Shown piece by piece: positions 16,156-24,819 of a stretch of 64,000 nucleotides of DNA. The notes beneath the pieces were generated by a model. The model saw nothing but the letters and a program-made list of their open reading frames with translations. It was not told where the DNA came from and made no database searches. How positions within the stretch are numbered: position 1 is the first letter of the stretch; each line of letters starts with the position of its first letter. Made by a program: the position numbers and the translations under genes. Origin of the DNA: Paenibacillus phytohabitans (GTDB lineage: Bacteria > Bacillota > Bacilli > Paenibacillales > Paenibacillaceae); the NCBI RefSeq assembly GCF_013141775.1, contig NZ_WHOB01000037.1, forward strand, positions 62,001 through 126,000. Direction: 5' to 3'.

Positions 16156-16915
16156 ACAGGCACGGAAGCTTCACGAATTGCACAGAAGCGGCAGCCCGCT
16201 AGTCCTCGTCAATGCCTGGGATGCCGGAAGCGCACAAATTATTCAAGGAGCGGGGGGCCAGGTTATTGCTACCGGCAGTTGGTCTGTAGCTGCAGCGCAT
16301 GGATACGATGATGGGGAGAAGCTTCCTTTCGAGCTCGTTCTATCCAATCTTCAGCGGATTAGCAATAGTGTAGATCTGCCCATTACCATTGATATAGAAG
16401 GCGGTTATGGACCTTCTCCGGAGATTATCAAGAACAATGTGCTGAGAATCATCGGGTGCGGAGCCGTAGGCGTCAATCTTGAAGATCAGAAGATCCATGA
16501 ACCGGGACTACACTCCATAGAGGAGCAAGTCTTGCGTATCGCAGCTGTGCGGGAAGCCGCTGAGGAGGCATCGATTCCTCTTTTTATTAATGCTCGTACC
16601 GATATCTTCTTACAGACCGCCGCCCGCGAGCATGATGAGACTCACCTGGAAGCTGCCCTTCAAAGGGCACACGCCTATGCCGAAGCCGGCGCTCACGGAA
16701 TCTTCGTGCCGGGCTTGTGTAATGAAATGCTGATCGAGAAATTATGCCAGGAGTCTTCACTACCTGTTAACGTTATGATCTCCCCGGATTCACCCCCTCT
16801 CCAGAAACTGGCATCGTTAGGCGTTGCCCGCATCAGCTACGGTCCGCGTCCCTATTTGATTTTGATGGATGCCTTAAAACAAGCTACTGTGAGAGCCCTG
16901 GATTTACAGGAATAG
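16139..16915 (+). CDS. Isocitrate lyase/PEP mutase superfamily protein
   Basis: This 258-aa TIM-barrel enzyme shows LVLVNAWDAGSAQIIQGAGG near the start, the metal-site region LPITIDIEGGYG, GAVGVNLEDQ and LFINARTDIFL. This is the 2-methylisocitrate lyase/PEP phosphonomutase-like subgroup; the catalytic KKCGH loop of true isocitrate lyases is absent, so the substrate is unknown. ATG 16139 follows GGAGG at ideal spacing, inside the last codons of ada. Coupling to ada is seen in many bacteria and implies induction by alkylation damage. Confidence 0.88.
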   Translation: MKSQLEQARKLHELHRSGSPLVLVNAWDAGSAQIIQGAGGQVIATGSWSVAAAHGYDDGEKLPFELVLSNLQRISNSVDLPITIDIEGGYGPSPEIIKNNVLRIIGCGAVGVNLEDQKIHEPGLHSIEEQVLRIAAVREAAEEASIPLFINARTDIFLQTAAREHDETHLEAALQRAHAYAEAGAHGIFVPGLCNEMLIEKLCQESSLPVNVMISPDSPPLQKLASLGVARISYGPRPYLILMDALKQATVRALDLQE

Positions 16916-16942
16916 TCATCATCCTAACCTAGGAGATCCCCA

Positions 16943-16983
16943 AAAAAACGGCTGGTCAGGTTTCCCTGATCCAGCCGTTTTTT
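16943..16983. terminator. Bidirectional terminator between convergent genes
   Basis: AAAAAACGGCTGG and CCAGCCGTTTTTT pair, with an inner TCAGG/CCTGA stem. A- and T-runs flank both sides, so it can end both the ada operon (+) and the SLH peptidase-like gene (-). Confidence 0.9.
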
Positions 16984-16985
16984 GA

Positions 16986-19904
16986 TTATTTTAATATTAC
17001 ATTATCGATTAGCACTGCCGTATCGTAGACACTGTCACCTTGATCCCAAACGTGGAACCGAAGGACGATGGAGCCCATGCCCGCAAATTGGCTTACATCA
17101 AATTGTACATGCTTCCAATTCGTCATGTATGCTGTATGATCCCCGCCGTAGAAATCAATGGCTACTTGGTTCTCATCAATCCAATAGGCTGTGGATTCAT
17201 TAATGGACTCAGTGCCGACAATAACGGACTCACTGCCATAGACACTAGAGGTTACTGTATTCCCGCCATTCAAGTGAGAGGTAATGAGGGAAGCCGTGTT
17301 GATGTATACACTGGAAGTTACCGTTGCTCTGAAGGTGTCATTGTATTTGCTTCCAACGTACTCCTTTGGTTCCTCAGAAATGAAATTGTAATCGAACGAT
17401 AGGGTTGTTGCTCCTGCCGGAACAATGAAACTTTGCTCGATATAACTATCCGAATTGTAGTCATATCCTCCTTGATCATTGTTTTCAAACCCAAGGCCTG
17501 TGCTGATAATAGCCATGTAGTTCCCCTCTGTCGGCTTAAGCGGCCCCAGCTTGGAGATTACCCGGACATCGCCGTTTCCATTCCAGCCGGTCCAGCTTCC
17601 GTTCTCAAAGGTTCCGTTGATGACCCCTTCGGTCTTAGCGCCAATGCTGCTGCCTTTCATGGCGAATGCTGCCAGTCCATCGTTTGCTCCATGGGCATCC
17701 ACTGCTGCCTCAAAGGCTTTTGCGGTGGTCATGTTCTCATCGATTAAAGCGGTGAATACAGATTGAGCAATAGCTTGATCATAAGCAAGCTTTACATAAT
17801 CGGTATATCCATAATAAGTTGCAGCACCATTATTGATAAAGGCATCTGCCATTGAATCGTTGTAAGCACTGCGGCAGCTGCCATTATATACAATGGTATC
17901 AGGAAGCATATCGTTGTACCGTGTAATAAAAGAAGGCGTAATAGCATAATAACCGGATATAATAGCCAGTCTTCCCTTTTTCAAGTCCAGCTCATATGTC
18001 TTTTTGTTCTCTGTCGTTGCCTTTTCCCCTGTCAGGAACATGACCTGCGGTCCTGCATATTTGAAATCAATGCCGTATTTATTATGGAGCTTTTGGAGCA
18101 CTATTTCATCATAGTAAGTATCTCCATGAGTATCCAAGACCACAACGCCATATTGATTCAGCCCTTTAAAGAAGTTAACACCCGCTGCCGTGTCCTTTAC
18201 TCTTTCCACCAGGAAAGGGTAACTGGACTGGTCAAAGCTATGATATACCGCGTCATACACGGTCGAGGACGGAAGTGTGCCGAAAAACGGAGAAACTACT
18301 GCAACCCGCTGGCTTCCAATGGTACTCACGGTTTGTTCCACGTTTTGCGTCAGCGCCTCAGCCGCCAATACCGTACTCGATGCAGCCTTTTCTAAGGTGC
18401 TGCTTAGCCCTTTGGTATTCTCGGGCGCTGCAGATATTCCCCCTAGAATCCCATTGTCCAGCAAATACCAGATGCTTCCTCCGTCACCCGAAAGCCCGGC
18501 ATGTTCTACTTCGTCTTGCGTTTGAAGCCAAGCCACCGTTTCTTCTTTTGCTTTTTGCAAATCACCATATGAAGCAGCTAGTTGATCAACCTTACTCTGT
18601 GTATTATTTTCAATGATTTCTGTTTGTGCAAGCTGTTCATCCGTAAGATGCTTCATTACAGATAATTTGAAGACCGCGCTGCTTGGCACATCTCCTGCAA
18701 ACGCCTGCAGATTTATGTAACCCTCTGTGCTTTCAGTCAATACAGCTTTGCCACTGTAGAGCCCGTCTGCCGCAAGACTGTCTCCATGGACTTCCAAACC
18801 GTCATCGTACAGCGAGATGATTTGTGAAATCACTTTGCCGCTGTCATCTACTTGATAAACACTAGCACTTACCGTTTCTGCTGCATTAATCGATGAGCGG
18901 AATATAACTTCGGTTTGCTCTTCCACATAAATAGCATCTGTATTCTCTCCCTTCACCACAACCTGAAGAGCTGGTGCTGATACCGGTGCCGGGGTTGCCG
19001 GTATAGGAGGTGTAGGTGTCGGCGTTGGTGTCGGTTTCACCGGTGCTGGTGTTGCCGGTTCAGGCGTTCCCGGTGCTGGTGTTGCTGACGCTGGCGTTCC
19101 CGGTCCTGGAGCCCCCGGCGCCGGTGCTGACACAGAGGTTCCACGGTCAGTTGGTACCGGGGTGACCACAGGGGTGACAGTAGGGGTAACCTCAGGATTC
19201 TTACCCTTATTCGTCTCTTCAGCAAGAAGCTGTTTGGATTTGTCGACATATACTGACTTATTGGTTGTGAATTCATAAGCCAGACGAGCCAGAGCCTGGC
19301 GCTCCGCACGCTCTTTCGGTTTGAATTTCAGCGTGCCGTCACTGCCTTGGACACCATTGATGAATCCATTTTTGAAGGCAAGGGATACTTGTGCTTTTGC
19401 CCATTCGGATACTTCTGCGATATCTGACAGCTTGTTATCCACCGGAAGCTTCTTCGCCGTTTCATCCAATTCGAAAGCCCGGATGAAAAATACGACCAGC
19501 TCTTCACGGGTAACATTAGAATTCGGACTGAAGGTGGTCGCCGATGTCCCCTCCGTAATGCCCGCCTTTACCAATGCCCCTACATAACCGCGATACCAGC
19601 TGTTCGCGGCAACATCTTTAAACGGTGCGGCTTGATTGCCGTTTACTTCTAGACCCAAAGATAGGACTATGATCTTCGCCAGTTCGGCGCGCGACATCGC
19701 CTTTGTTGGTTTAAAAGAGTTATCTTCATACCCGGAGATGATTCCTGCTTCAGTTAATGATTGAATTTCCTTTTGCGCATAAGAGCCTGCAATGTCTTTG
19801 AACGGAGCGGCCTGCCCAAACACCATATGTGGCGTAAGGGTGCTTAGTAACAGGGCAAACACAATCACCAGACTGAGTTTACGGCGTGTTGCTTGGAATA
19901 ACAT
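16986..19904 (-). CDS. SLH-anchored protein with caspase-like (clan CD) peptidase domain
   Basis: This 972-aa secreted protein has a signal peptide (1-31) and three SLH domains (34-86, 94-146, 158-211) that hold it on the cell wall. An extended Thr/Pro/Ala linker (~235-310) is followed by a beta-sandwich-like segment (~315-415) and a helical stretch (~420-525). Residues ~530-755 look like a caspase-hemoglobinase fold: VVVLDTHGD gives a candidate catalytic His593, and TIVYNGSCRSAY gives a candidate Cys677, each at the end of a hydrophobic strand. The C-terminal ~210 residues form a jelly-roll-like domain (SFIVPAGATTLSFDYNFISEE). The family within clan CD (gingipain, clostripain or other) is not certain. 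It lies 146 bp downstream of a discoidin-domain protein on the same strand. Confidence 0.75.
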   Translation of the reverse strand: MLFQATRRKLSLVIVFALLLSTLTPHMVFGQAAPFKDIAGSYAQKEIQSLTEAGIISGYEDNSFKPTKAMSRAELAKIIVLSLGLEVNGNQAAPFKDVAANSWYRGYVGALVKAGITEGTSATTFSPNSNVTREELVVFFIRAFELDETAKKLPVDNKLSDIAEVSEWAKAQVSLAFKNGFINGVQGSDGTLKFKPKERAERQALARLAYEFTTNKSVYVDKSKQLLAEETNKGKNPEVTPTVTPVVTPVPTDRGTSVSAPAPGAPGPGTPASATPAPGTPEPATPAPVKPTPTPTPTPPIPATPAPVSAPALQVVVKGENTDAIYVEEQTEVIFRSSINAAETVSASVYQVDDSGKVISQIISLYDDGLEVHGDSLAADGLYSGKAVLTESTEGYINLQAFAGDVPSSAVFKLSVMKHLTDEQLAQTEIIENNTQSKVDQLAASYGDLQKAKEETVAWLQTQDEVEHAGLSGDGGSIWYLLDNGILGGISAAPENTKGLSSTLEKAASSTVLAAEALTQNVEQTVSTIGSQRVAVVSPFFGTLPSSTVYDAVYHSFDQSSYPFLVERVKDTAAGVNFFKGLNQYGVVVLDTHGDTYYDEIVLQKLHNKYGIDFKYAGPQVMFLTGEKATTENKKTYELDLKKGRLAIISGYYAITPSFITRYNDMLPDTIVYNGSCRSAYNDSMADAFINNGAATYYGYTDYVKLAYDQAIAQSVFTALIDENMTTAKAFEAAVDAHGANDGLAAFAMKGSSIGAKTEGVINGTFENGSWTGWNGNGDVRVISKLGPLKPTEGNYMAIISTGLGFENNDQGGYDYNSDSYIEQSFIVPAGATTLSFDYNFISEEPKEYVGSKYNDTFRATVTSSVYINTASLITSHLNGGNTVTSSVYGSESVIVGTESINESTAYWIDENQVAIDFYGGDHTAYMTNWKHVQFDVSQFAGMGSIVLRFHVWDQGDSVYDTAVLIDNVILK

Positions 19905-20050
19905 TGTTTCTTCCCCCTTCTCTCTCTAAAAAATCAGAAGCGTCGTCGCTCTACCGAGTCCCAATGATGGTATTTTAAACCATAATTCGACAACTTCTTG
20001 ATTTTACAATAGGTCCAGGGCAATTGACAATATTTTTCCGCCTCCTACAG

Positions 20051-21286
20051 TCAAATAGAACCTGGTCCGTATACCTCAAACTCAAAGATTCTGGCCGCAG
20101 GGTTCGTGGTTTGTGTAGGCGCCGTTACGTTCAGCTTAATATACCGGGCCGATACTACTGTTATATTGTTTACCGTAATACCAAGCGTATTATTGGTTAC
20201 GTTGACCACCGTGCTCCAGTTCGTACCATCGGTGCTGACCTGAATATTGTAGGCCTTCGTATTATAAGAGGCGGTCTCTCCCCCTTCCGATGCATGCTTG
20301 ATGACAAATTGATTGACTTGCTTCACGGAGCCGAGATCGATCTGCAGCCAGCGGCTGCCGGACTTGGAGCACCATTTGCTGTCATTGATGACGCTGCCTT
20401 CCACTGCTTTGTCCGCAGTCTGCGAGGCGTTGCATGTACTGTCAACCGTCGCTGGTTTATTTAATGCTAAATTTGGAGGTCCGTATACCTCAAACTCATA
20501 GATTCTTGCCGCAGGGTTAGTGGTTTGCGTAGGCGTTGTAACGTTCAACTTGATATATCTTGCTGATACTGAAGCGATATTATCTACCGTTACGCTTTTC
20601 ATATTATTGGTCACTTTGACTACTGTACTCCAGTTCGTACCATCGGTGCTGACCTGAATATTGTAAGCTTTCGTGTTATAGGAAGGGGTCTCCCCGCCTT
20701 CTGCTGCATGCTTGATGACGAATTGGTTCACTTGCTTCACGGAGCCAAGATCGATCTGCAGCCAGCGGTTGCCGGACTTGGAGCACCATTTGCTATCATT
20801 GATGACGCTGCCTTCCACGGCTTTGGCCGCAGTCTGCGAGGCGTTGCACGTACTGTCAACCGTCGCGGGTCTGTTCAATGCCAAATTCGGAGTCAATGTA
20901 GTAGCGCCGCACAGCATATTTGCTCCCGTAGCCGCCCATTTTGCATACAGCGTTAGATTTCTGGTGATTAGATCTGACCCATTATAGGCTTGCGTCAGCG
21001 CACTGTCGTAGTACCAGCCTGCGAAGCTGAAGCACTCCTTCACCGGAGTATACTGAAACACCAATTTACCTCCGGACGCCGATACAAGTTGCGGGGCAAT
21101 CGTGGAGCCTCCGTTCGTCTCATAAGTCACGACTAGTTGCGTGGGAGTCCCCCCTTGATCGCCTCCGGCAATTACAGGAGTCCCTAACGTCATTAACGAA
21201 ACGATGATAGCTACCACCATCAAGTACCCTCTTATTTTCGCCGTAATCCTTTTCTTTCCCTCACTAATTCCTGAGCCTTCCATCAT
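20051..21286 (-). CDS. Secreted protein with InlB-type repeat and two discoidin (F5/8 type C, CBM32-like) domains
   Basis: This 411-aa protein has a signal sequence (YLMVVAIIVSLMTLGTPVIA, residues ~21-40). A single Listeria-Bacteroides/InlB-type repeat follows at ~48-117 (VVTYETNGGSTIAPQLV, FAGWYYDSALTQAY, LTLYAKW). Two tandem discoidin domains of 138 residues then start NLALNRPATVDSTC and NLALNKPATVDSTC, with WLQIDLGSVKQVNQFVIKH and ARYIKLNVT. Such domains bind galactose, GlcNAc or other glycans. No catalytic domain is present, so this looks like a glycan-binding adhesin or wall ligand. ATG 21286 follows AAAGGGG. The next gene downstream is the SLH peptidase-like protein. Confidence 0.82.
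   Translation of the reverse strand: MMEGSGISEGKKRITAKIRGYLMVVAIIVSLMTLGTPVIAGGDQGGTPTQLVVTYETNGGSTIAPQLVSASGGKLVFQYTPVKECFSFAGWYYDSALTQAYNGSDLITRNLTLYAKWAATGANMLCGATTLTPNLALNRPATVDSTCNASQTAAKAVEGSVINDSKWCSKSGNRWLQIDLGSVKQVNQFVIKHAAEGGETPSYNTKAYNIQVSTDGTNWSTVVKVTNNMKSVTVDNIASVSARYIKLNVTTPTQTTNPAARIYEFEVYGPPNLALNKPATVDSTCNASQTADKAVEGSVINDSKWCSKSGSRWLQIDLGSVKQVNQFVIKHASEGGETASYNTKAYNIQVSTDGTNWSTVVNVTNNTLGITVNNITVVSARYIKLNVTAPTQTTNPAARIFEFEVYGPGSI
20064..20891 (-). repeat. Tandem 414-bp duplication encoding the two discoidin domains
   Basis: Two direct copies (about 20064-20477 and 20478-20891) are over 90 percent alike by eye; for example both contain GGTCCGTATACCTCAAACTC. The 138-codon period keeps the frame. 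The high nucleotide identity implies a recent duplication or ongoing gene conversion. Confidence 0.8.
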
Positions 21287-21393
21287 TTGAGCCCCTTTCT
21301 CCTACCTTAATGATTACGGATTTTCGCACCATTCATAAGGGTATTCACAGTAACGCGGAAGAATGCTTGTTTATCGCCGAGCTAGAACAGTAT

Positions 21394-21415
21394 TTTTAGA
21401 CAAATTTTAGACAAA
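21394..21415. promoter_or_regulatory. Perfect tandem 11-bp direct repeat, candidate operator
   Basis: TTTTAGACAAA occurs twice with no gap. The 11-bp period equals one helical turn, the spacing used by OmpR/PhoP-type regulators. It lies in the 226-bp gap between the divergent discoidin-protein gene and the AbrB-like gene, so it could serve either. Confidence 0.45.
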
Positions 21416-21512
21416 TAGCGGATTGTAGACTTTAGCAAACACCACTCATTGATGATATGATTAGTATGAAACATCATACTGGTGCAGATTTATCATCTAA
21501 GGAGAGATTAGA

Positions 21513-21863
21513 ATGCAGCAAAAAAAAGAAAATAGTCACGGATTCGGGCATGGCAAAGTGCTGGGAACAACCTCAATGGGCGAGCGGGGACAAGTTGTTA
21601 TTCCTAGAGAAGCAAGGGAAGAGCTTGATATCAAGCCAGGTGAGAAATTCATCGTTTTCGGAAATAAGCGTAAGGGCGCTGTCATTCTGGTCAAAGCCGA
21701 AATGTTCAACAAATTTGCCGATTTCTTCATGAGCGCTTCGAAAAAGTTCGAAAGTATGGCCCAAGCGATCTTTGATAAAAGCACTACTACTTCAGAAGAT
21801 GAAGATGATGCTCAGGAGCCTGTGACCGCTGAAAAAGGACCTGAGGTAGATGAAAAAGAATGA
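21513..21863 (+). CDS. AbrB/SpoVT-type DNA-binding domain protein
   Basis: This 116-aa protein has a swapped-hairpin AbrB domain at residues ~17-62 (LGTTSMGERGQVVIPREAREELDIKPGEKFIVFG, then GAVILVKAEMF). An amphipathic helix (FADFFMSASKKFESMAQAIF) and a highly acidic tail (SEDEDDAQEPVTAEKGPEVDEKE) follow. ATG 21513 has AAGGAG at good spacing. Its last codons overlap the aarF start as ATGA. AbrB domains serve transition-state regulators and antitoxins. The acidic tail is unusual, and the overlap with an atypical kinase gene suggests the pair works together, perhaps as regulator and effector. Confidence 0.82.
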   Translation: MQQKKENSHGFGHGKVLGTTSMGERGQVVIPREAREELDIKPGEKFIVFGNKRKGAVILVKAEMFNKFADFFMSASKKFESMAQAIFDKSTTTSEDEDDAQEPVTAEKGPEVDEKE

Positions 21864-23569
21864 GCGAATTCTTTAAATTAATGAAGGATCTCCGGTTCAG
21901 AAGAACCATGCGGATGATTTTTAAGTTCGCCTGGGATTTCTGGTGGCTGGGCAAGCAAAAGTATTTTATTCCGGGACGGCGCTTAGAGGCGAAAACAAAA
22001 GCCTTATATCGAAAGCAGGCAGCGTATTTTACGAAGACCGCCATGGACATGGGTGGCTTAATTATCAAGCTTGGGCAGCATGTTAGTGCGCAGGTGGATA
22101 TTTTGCCGAAAGAAGTTATTGATGAATTGTCCAAGCTGCAGGATTCCGTAGAATTCGTAGATTATTCTGAGATTAAGCACAAGGTAGAGAGCGAACTCGG
22201 AGTATCCATTAGCGAAATTTTTGCTGAGTTTAGTACAACTCCTATCGCAGCAGCTTCCTTAGGACAGGTGCATCGGGCGACCTTACGAACAGGTGAAGAA
22301 GTCGCAGTGAAAGTGATGCGTCCCGGGGTCGAGGACATTATCGCCATTGATTGGAGATCCATACAGGTTGCTATTTCGTTATTGAAACGCCAGACGAAGA
22401 TTGCAGACTTCATGGACCTGGATGCGGTGTATGCTGAGTTTCACGATACTGTTATGGACGAGCTCGATTATGAGCAAGAGGGACGAAATGCAGAAGAATT
22501 CCAGCTGCAGTTCATCCATCGGGATGATATCGTGGTTCCAGGCATTCATTGGTCCTATACCACTTCGAAAGTTCTAACCATGGAGTTTCTGGAGGGTGTA
22601 AAAATCAACGATTTTGCCCAGCTGGATGCCTGGGGTGTGGACCGGACCCAATTAGCGACATCGCTGATAGAAATTTTCGTAGAGCAGATTCTATTAGAAG
22701 GTTTCTTTCACGCAGACCCGCACCCGGGCAATGTTCTCGTCCAGCCTGACGGCACCATAGCCTTAATCGATTATGGAATGGTCGGGCGAATTGCCGAGGA
22801 TATGAAGACGCAAATGGTAGCACTGCTAATGGCGGTGTATTTAAAAGATGCTCACGGCGCAATCGATGCCCTTACCCGTTTGAGATTTTTAAGACGGAAT
22901 GTAGATTTAGAGGTATTCGCAAGGAACCTTACGTTATTATTTGAACAAATCAACGGGGATACGTTTGACCTTAGCTTCGTGACGTCAGGTGACAATGCTG
23001 AAGAGTTACGTGATTTCCTCTATTCTCAGCCTTTTCAGTTACCGGCAAACACAACATTTTTGGGAAAAGCCATAGGCACGGTGTATGGACTTTGTACCGG
23101 ACTGGACCCCGGACTTGATTTGATTGGGACCGTTAAGCCTTATGTCGAAGAGGTTGTGCGTAGGGATCTCCGGGGAAATGTCTTCTCTAACGTTGTAGAT
23201 GAAGGCAAGAGCATTCTCAAAGGAATCCTTCCTACGACCAAGAAGTTCATATCTGCAGTAGATAAAATGGATAGCGGAAATTTACGGGTAAAGCTATCGA
23301 GCTCCTTCGAGCAAAAATTGATCGACACGCAAAATAAAAATACACAGCGGATTATTGCAACAATCATCGGGGCGGTATCCCTTCTGACTGCGGCAAACCT
23401 GTGGAATGAAGTGAATCATATGGTTTCTTATGGGTTGGGCACTTTGGGGCTACTCATTATGCTTAGCCAACTCAAAACAAGAGGACGCCGCCGTGCCGAA
23501 AGACACGCCAGGCAGATGAACGCCATGCGTGAGCGTAGCAGATTGGAAACGCCGAAGTCTAAGCACTAG
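21860..23569 (+). CDS. AarF/ABC1/UbiB-family atypical kinase
   Basis: This 569-aa protein is an ABC1/ADCK-family protein kinase-like protein. It has the family-specific LGQ motif (GGLIIKLGQHVSAQVDILP, residues ~64-82), the Ala-rich nucleotide loop AAASLGQVHRA with VAVKVMRPG, the catalytic-loop FFHADPHPGNVLV and metal-binding ALIDYGMVG. The C-terminus has two hydrophobic helices (TIIGAVSLLTAANLW, GLGTLGLLIMLSQL) that would anchor it. Relatives support ubiquinone or lipid metabolism; in a menaquinone organism the substrate is unknown. It is coupled to the AbrB-like gene by ATGA, and its stop codon abuts hairpin copy C. Confidence 0.9.
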   Translation: MSEFFKLMKDLRFRRTMRMIFKFAWDFWWLGKQKYFIPGRRLEAKTKALYRKQAAYFTKTAMDMGGLIIKLGQHVSAQVDILPKEVIDELSKLQDSVEFVDYSEIKHKVESELGVSISEIFAEFSTTPIAAASLGQVHRATLRTGEEVAVKVMRPGVEDIIAIDWRSIQVAISLLKRQTKIADFMDLDAVYAEFHDTVMDELDYEQEGRNAEEFQLQFIHRDDIVVPGIHWSYTTSKVLTMEFLEGVKINDFAQLDAWGVDRTQLATSLIEIFVEQILLEGFFHADPHPGNVLVQPDGTIALIDYGMVGRIAEDMKTQMVALLMAVYLKDAHGAIDALTRLRFLRRNVDLEVFARNLTLLFEQINGDTFDLSFVTSGDNAEELRDFLYSQPFQLPANTTFLGKAIGTVYGLCTGLDPGLDLIGTVKPYVEEVVRRDLRGNVFSNVVDEGKSILKGILPTTKKFISAVDKMDSGNLRVKLSSSFEQKLIDTQNKNTQRIIATIIGAVSLLTAANLWNEVNHMVSYGLGTLGLLIMLSQLKTRGRRRAERHARQMNAMRERSRLETPKSKH

Positions 23570-23603
23570 CAAAACGCACAAGCCAATGGCTTGTGCGTTT
23601 TGC
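23569..23603. terminator. Repeated hairpin, copy C (terminator of aarF)
   Basis: GCAAAACGCACAAGC pairs perfectly with GCTTGTGCGTTTTGC around CAATG. The first base overlaps the aarF stop. It also lies directly past the 3' end of the Xre pseudogene on the minus strand, matching the arrangement of copy D and the intact Xre gene. Confidence 0.85.
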
Positions 23604-23609
23604 TTTGCT

Positions 23610-23790
23610 TCATAATAATTCTTTTAATACATTTTTCGCCTCCCGTATCTTCTCGTCATTGGCCTCACGGAGCATACCTACGATATCCTGAATATCGCTC
23701 TCTGCTGAGGTAACCATAAACTTCTCATTCTGATACGCGAACAACTGTACCAAATTAAATTCAAGCGCCTCCTGCGATAGCCTTATCCAT
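23610..23790 (-). pseudogene. Xre regulator remnant lacking its helix-turn-helix (copy of the gene at 43191)
   Basis: On the minus strand the sequence reads NLVQLFAYQNEKFMVTSAESD and onward to KNVLKELL, almost identical to the last ~48 residues of the Xre regulator at 43191-43523. The ATG GAT AAG start and upstream GGTG bases are also preserved. The segment between them, which encodes the entire helix-turn-helix, is deleted, and the junction brings a stop after nine codons (MDKAIAGGA). The two loci also share the downstream hairpin. This is a decayed duplicate. Confidence 0.85.
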
Positions 23791-23805
23791 CACGGTATTC
23801 ACCAT

Positions 23806-24603
23806 TCACCCCTTAATTAGCGCCTGAATCTCGCTGACCTGCTCCACCGTTGCCCAATCGCGCAACGATTCGAAGAGCGCCAGACTTCTTGTAGCATGAC
23901 TGTCGTTCCCCGACCGATAGGCCAGTTTCACAGCCTGCACTATCTGCTCCATTGCGTCCATCATTCTTCCGGCCCGCTTATGGTAAAGCGCCAAATGATG
24001 ACTGAAGCTATAACAGTGTTCTAGATTTTCATCATCCTCATATGTACTGAATTCAGCCGTTTGCTCCGCGAACATCTTCAGCAACTCGTCCACATCCAAC
24101 CCATACCGCAGCGTTGCCTGCAGAATCACATCCAGTCCGGGAAGTACTTCTTCTGGATTCTCCCGCAGAAAGGCAGTATAAGAATTCAGAACTTCTACCT
24201 GCCCAGATATAAGTTCAAGTGCATATCCGTTTGCTTGCGCCAGAAACCGGAATTCCTCTACAACTTCCAAGCCGTCCTCACCAAGATCCTCCAACCAGCC
24301 CATCTCGGCATACTTATCAATATACACCCGTGCCTCCTCATAATTCTCCATCTTTAGATAAGCCATCCCTCGGGTCAGATAACTGAATCCGTAATAATAG
24401 ACCAAGGGATGTCCCAGCCCGATTCTCAACAGTGGCGAAGACTTAGCCTTCCGATACTGCTGCTCCTGATATAGATACTGCACACATTCGTATAATATCT
24501 CCGATGTCTCAACGACCTTGTCCCACTTCTCCAAGCGGCAAGCCATCTCTATCATCTCCACAATAACATCAAGGTTGAGTGATTTTAGAAAGGATGGGCG
24601 CAC
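23806..24603 (-). CDS. TPR-like helical protein
   Basis: This 265-aa all-helical protein shows tetratricopeptide-like features: CRLEKWDKVVETSEILYECVQYL, GMAYLKMENYEEARVYIDKYAEMGWL and LYHKRAGRMMDAMEQIVQAVKLAY. It looks like the C-terminal sensor part of Xre-TPR regulators (Rap/PlcR-like), but no DNA-binding domain precedes it. GTG 24603 is the start, spaced eight bases from AGGAGG. The Xre remnant lies immediately downstream and a short Xre gene diverges upstream, so the protein may partner with one of these. That link is inference. Confidence 0.6.
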   Translation of the reverse strand: MRPSFLKSLNLDVIVEMIEMACRLEKWDKVVETSEILYECVQYLYQEQQYRKAKSSPLLRIGLGHPLVYYYGFSYLTRGMAYLKMENYEEARVYIDKYAEMGWLEDLGEDGLEVVEEFRFLAQANGYALELISGQVEVLNSYTAFLRENPEEVLPGLDVILQATLRYGLDVDELLKMFAEQTAEFSTYEDDENLEHCYSFSHHLALYHKRAGRMMDAMEQIVQAVKLAYRSGNDSHATRSLALFESLRDWATVEQVSEIQALIKG

Positions 24604-24753
24604 GGGTAGAGCCTCCTTTGGACTATAAGAATAATTTTCATTTTATGAAGGTACATTATCTGTGCGGTATGTTTTTGGGCTGTGTAACGTGAATCATGGA
24701 GAGACTACTGAGGAGTACAGAATGCCGTAAATATGTATATATTTTACTTTTTG

Positions 24754-24782
24754 TTGAATACTTTATCTGTCAAGGCTATTAT
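24754..24782 (+). promoter_or_regulatory. Promoter of the short Xre gene
   Basis: TTGAAT and TATTAT are separated by 17 bp. The TTG start at 24820 lies 37 bp downstream of the -10. Confidence 0.65.
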
Positions 24783-24819
24783 ATCAGATTGATAATGGAC
24801 TTAAAAGGGGTTATTTTCC

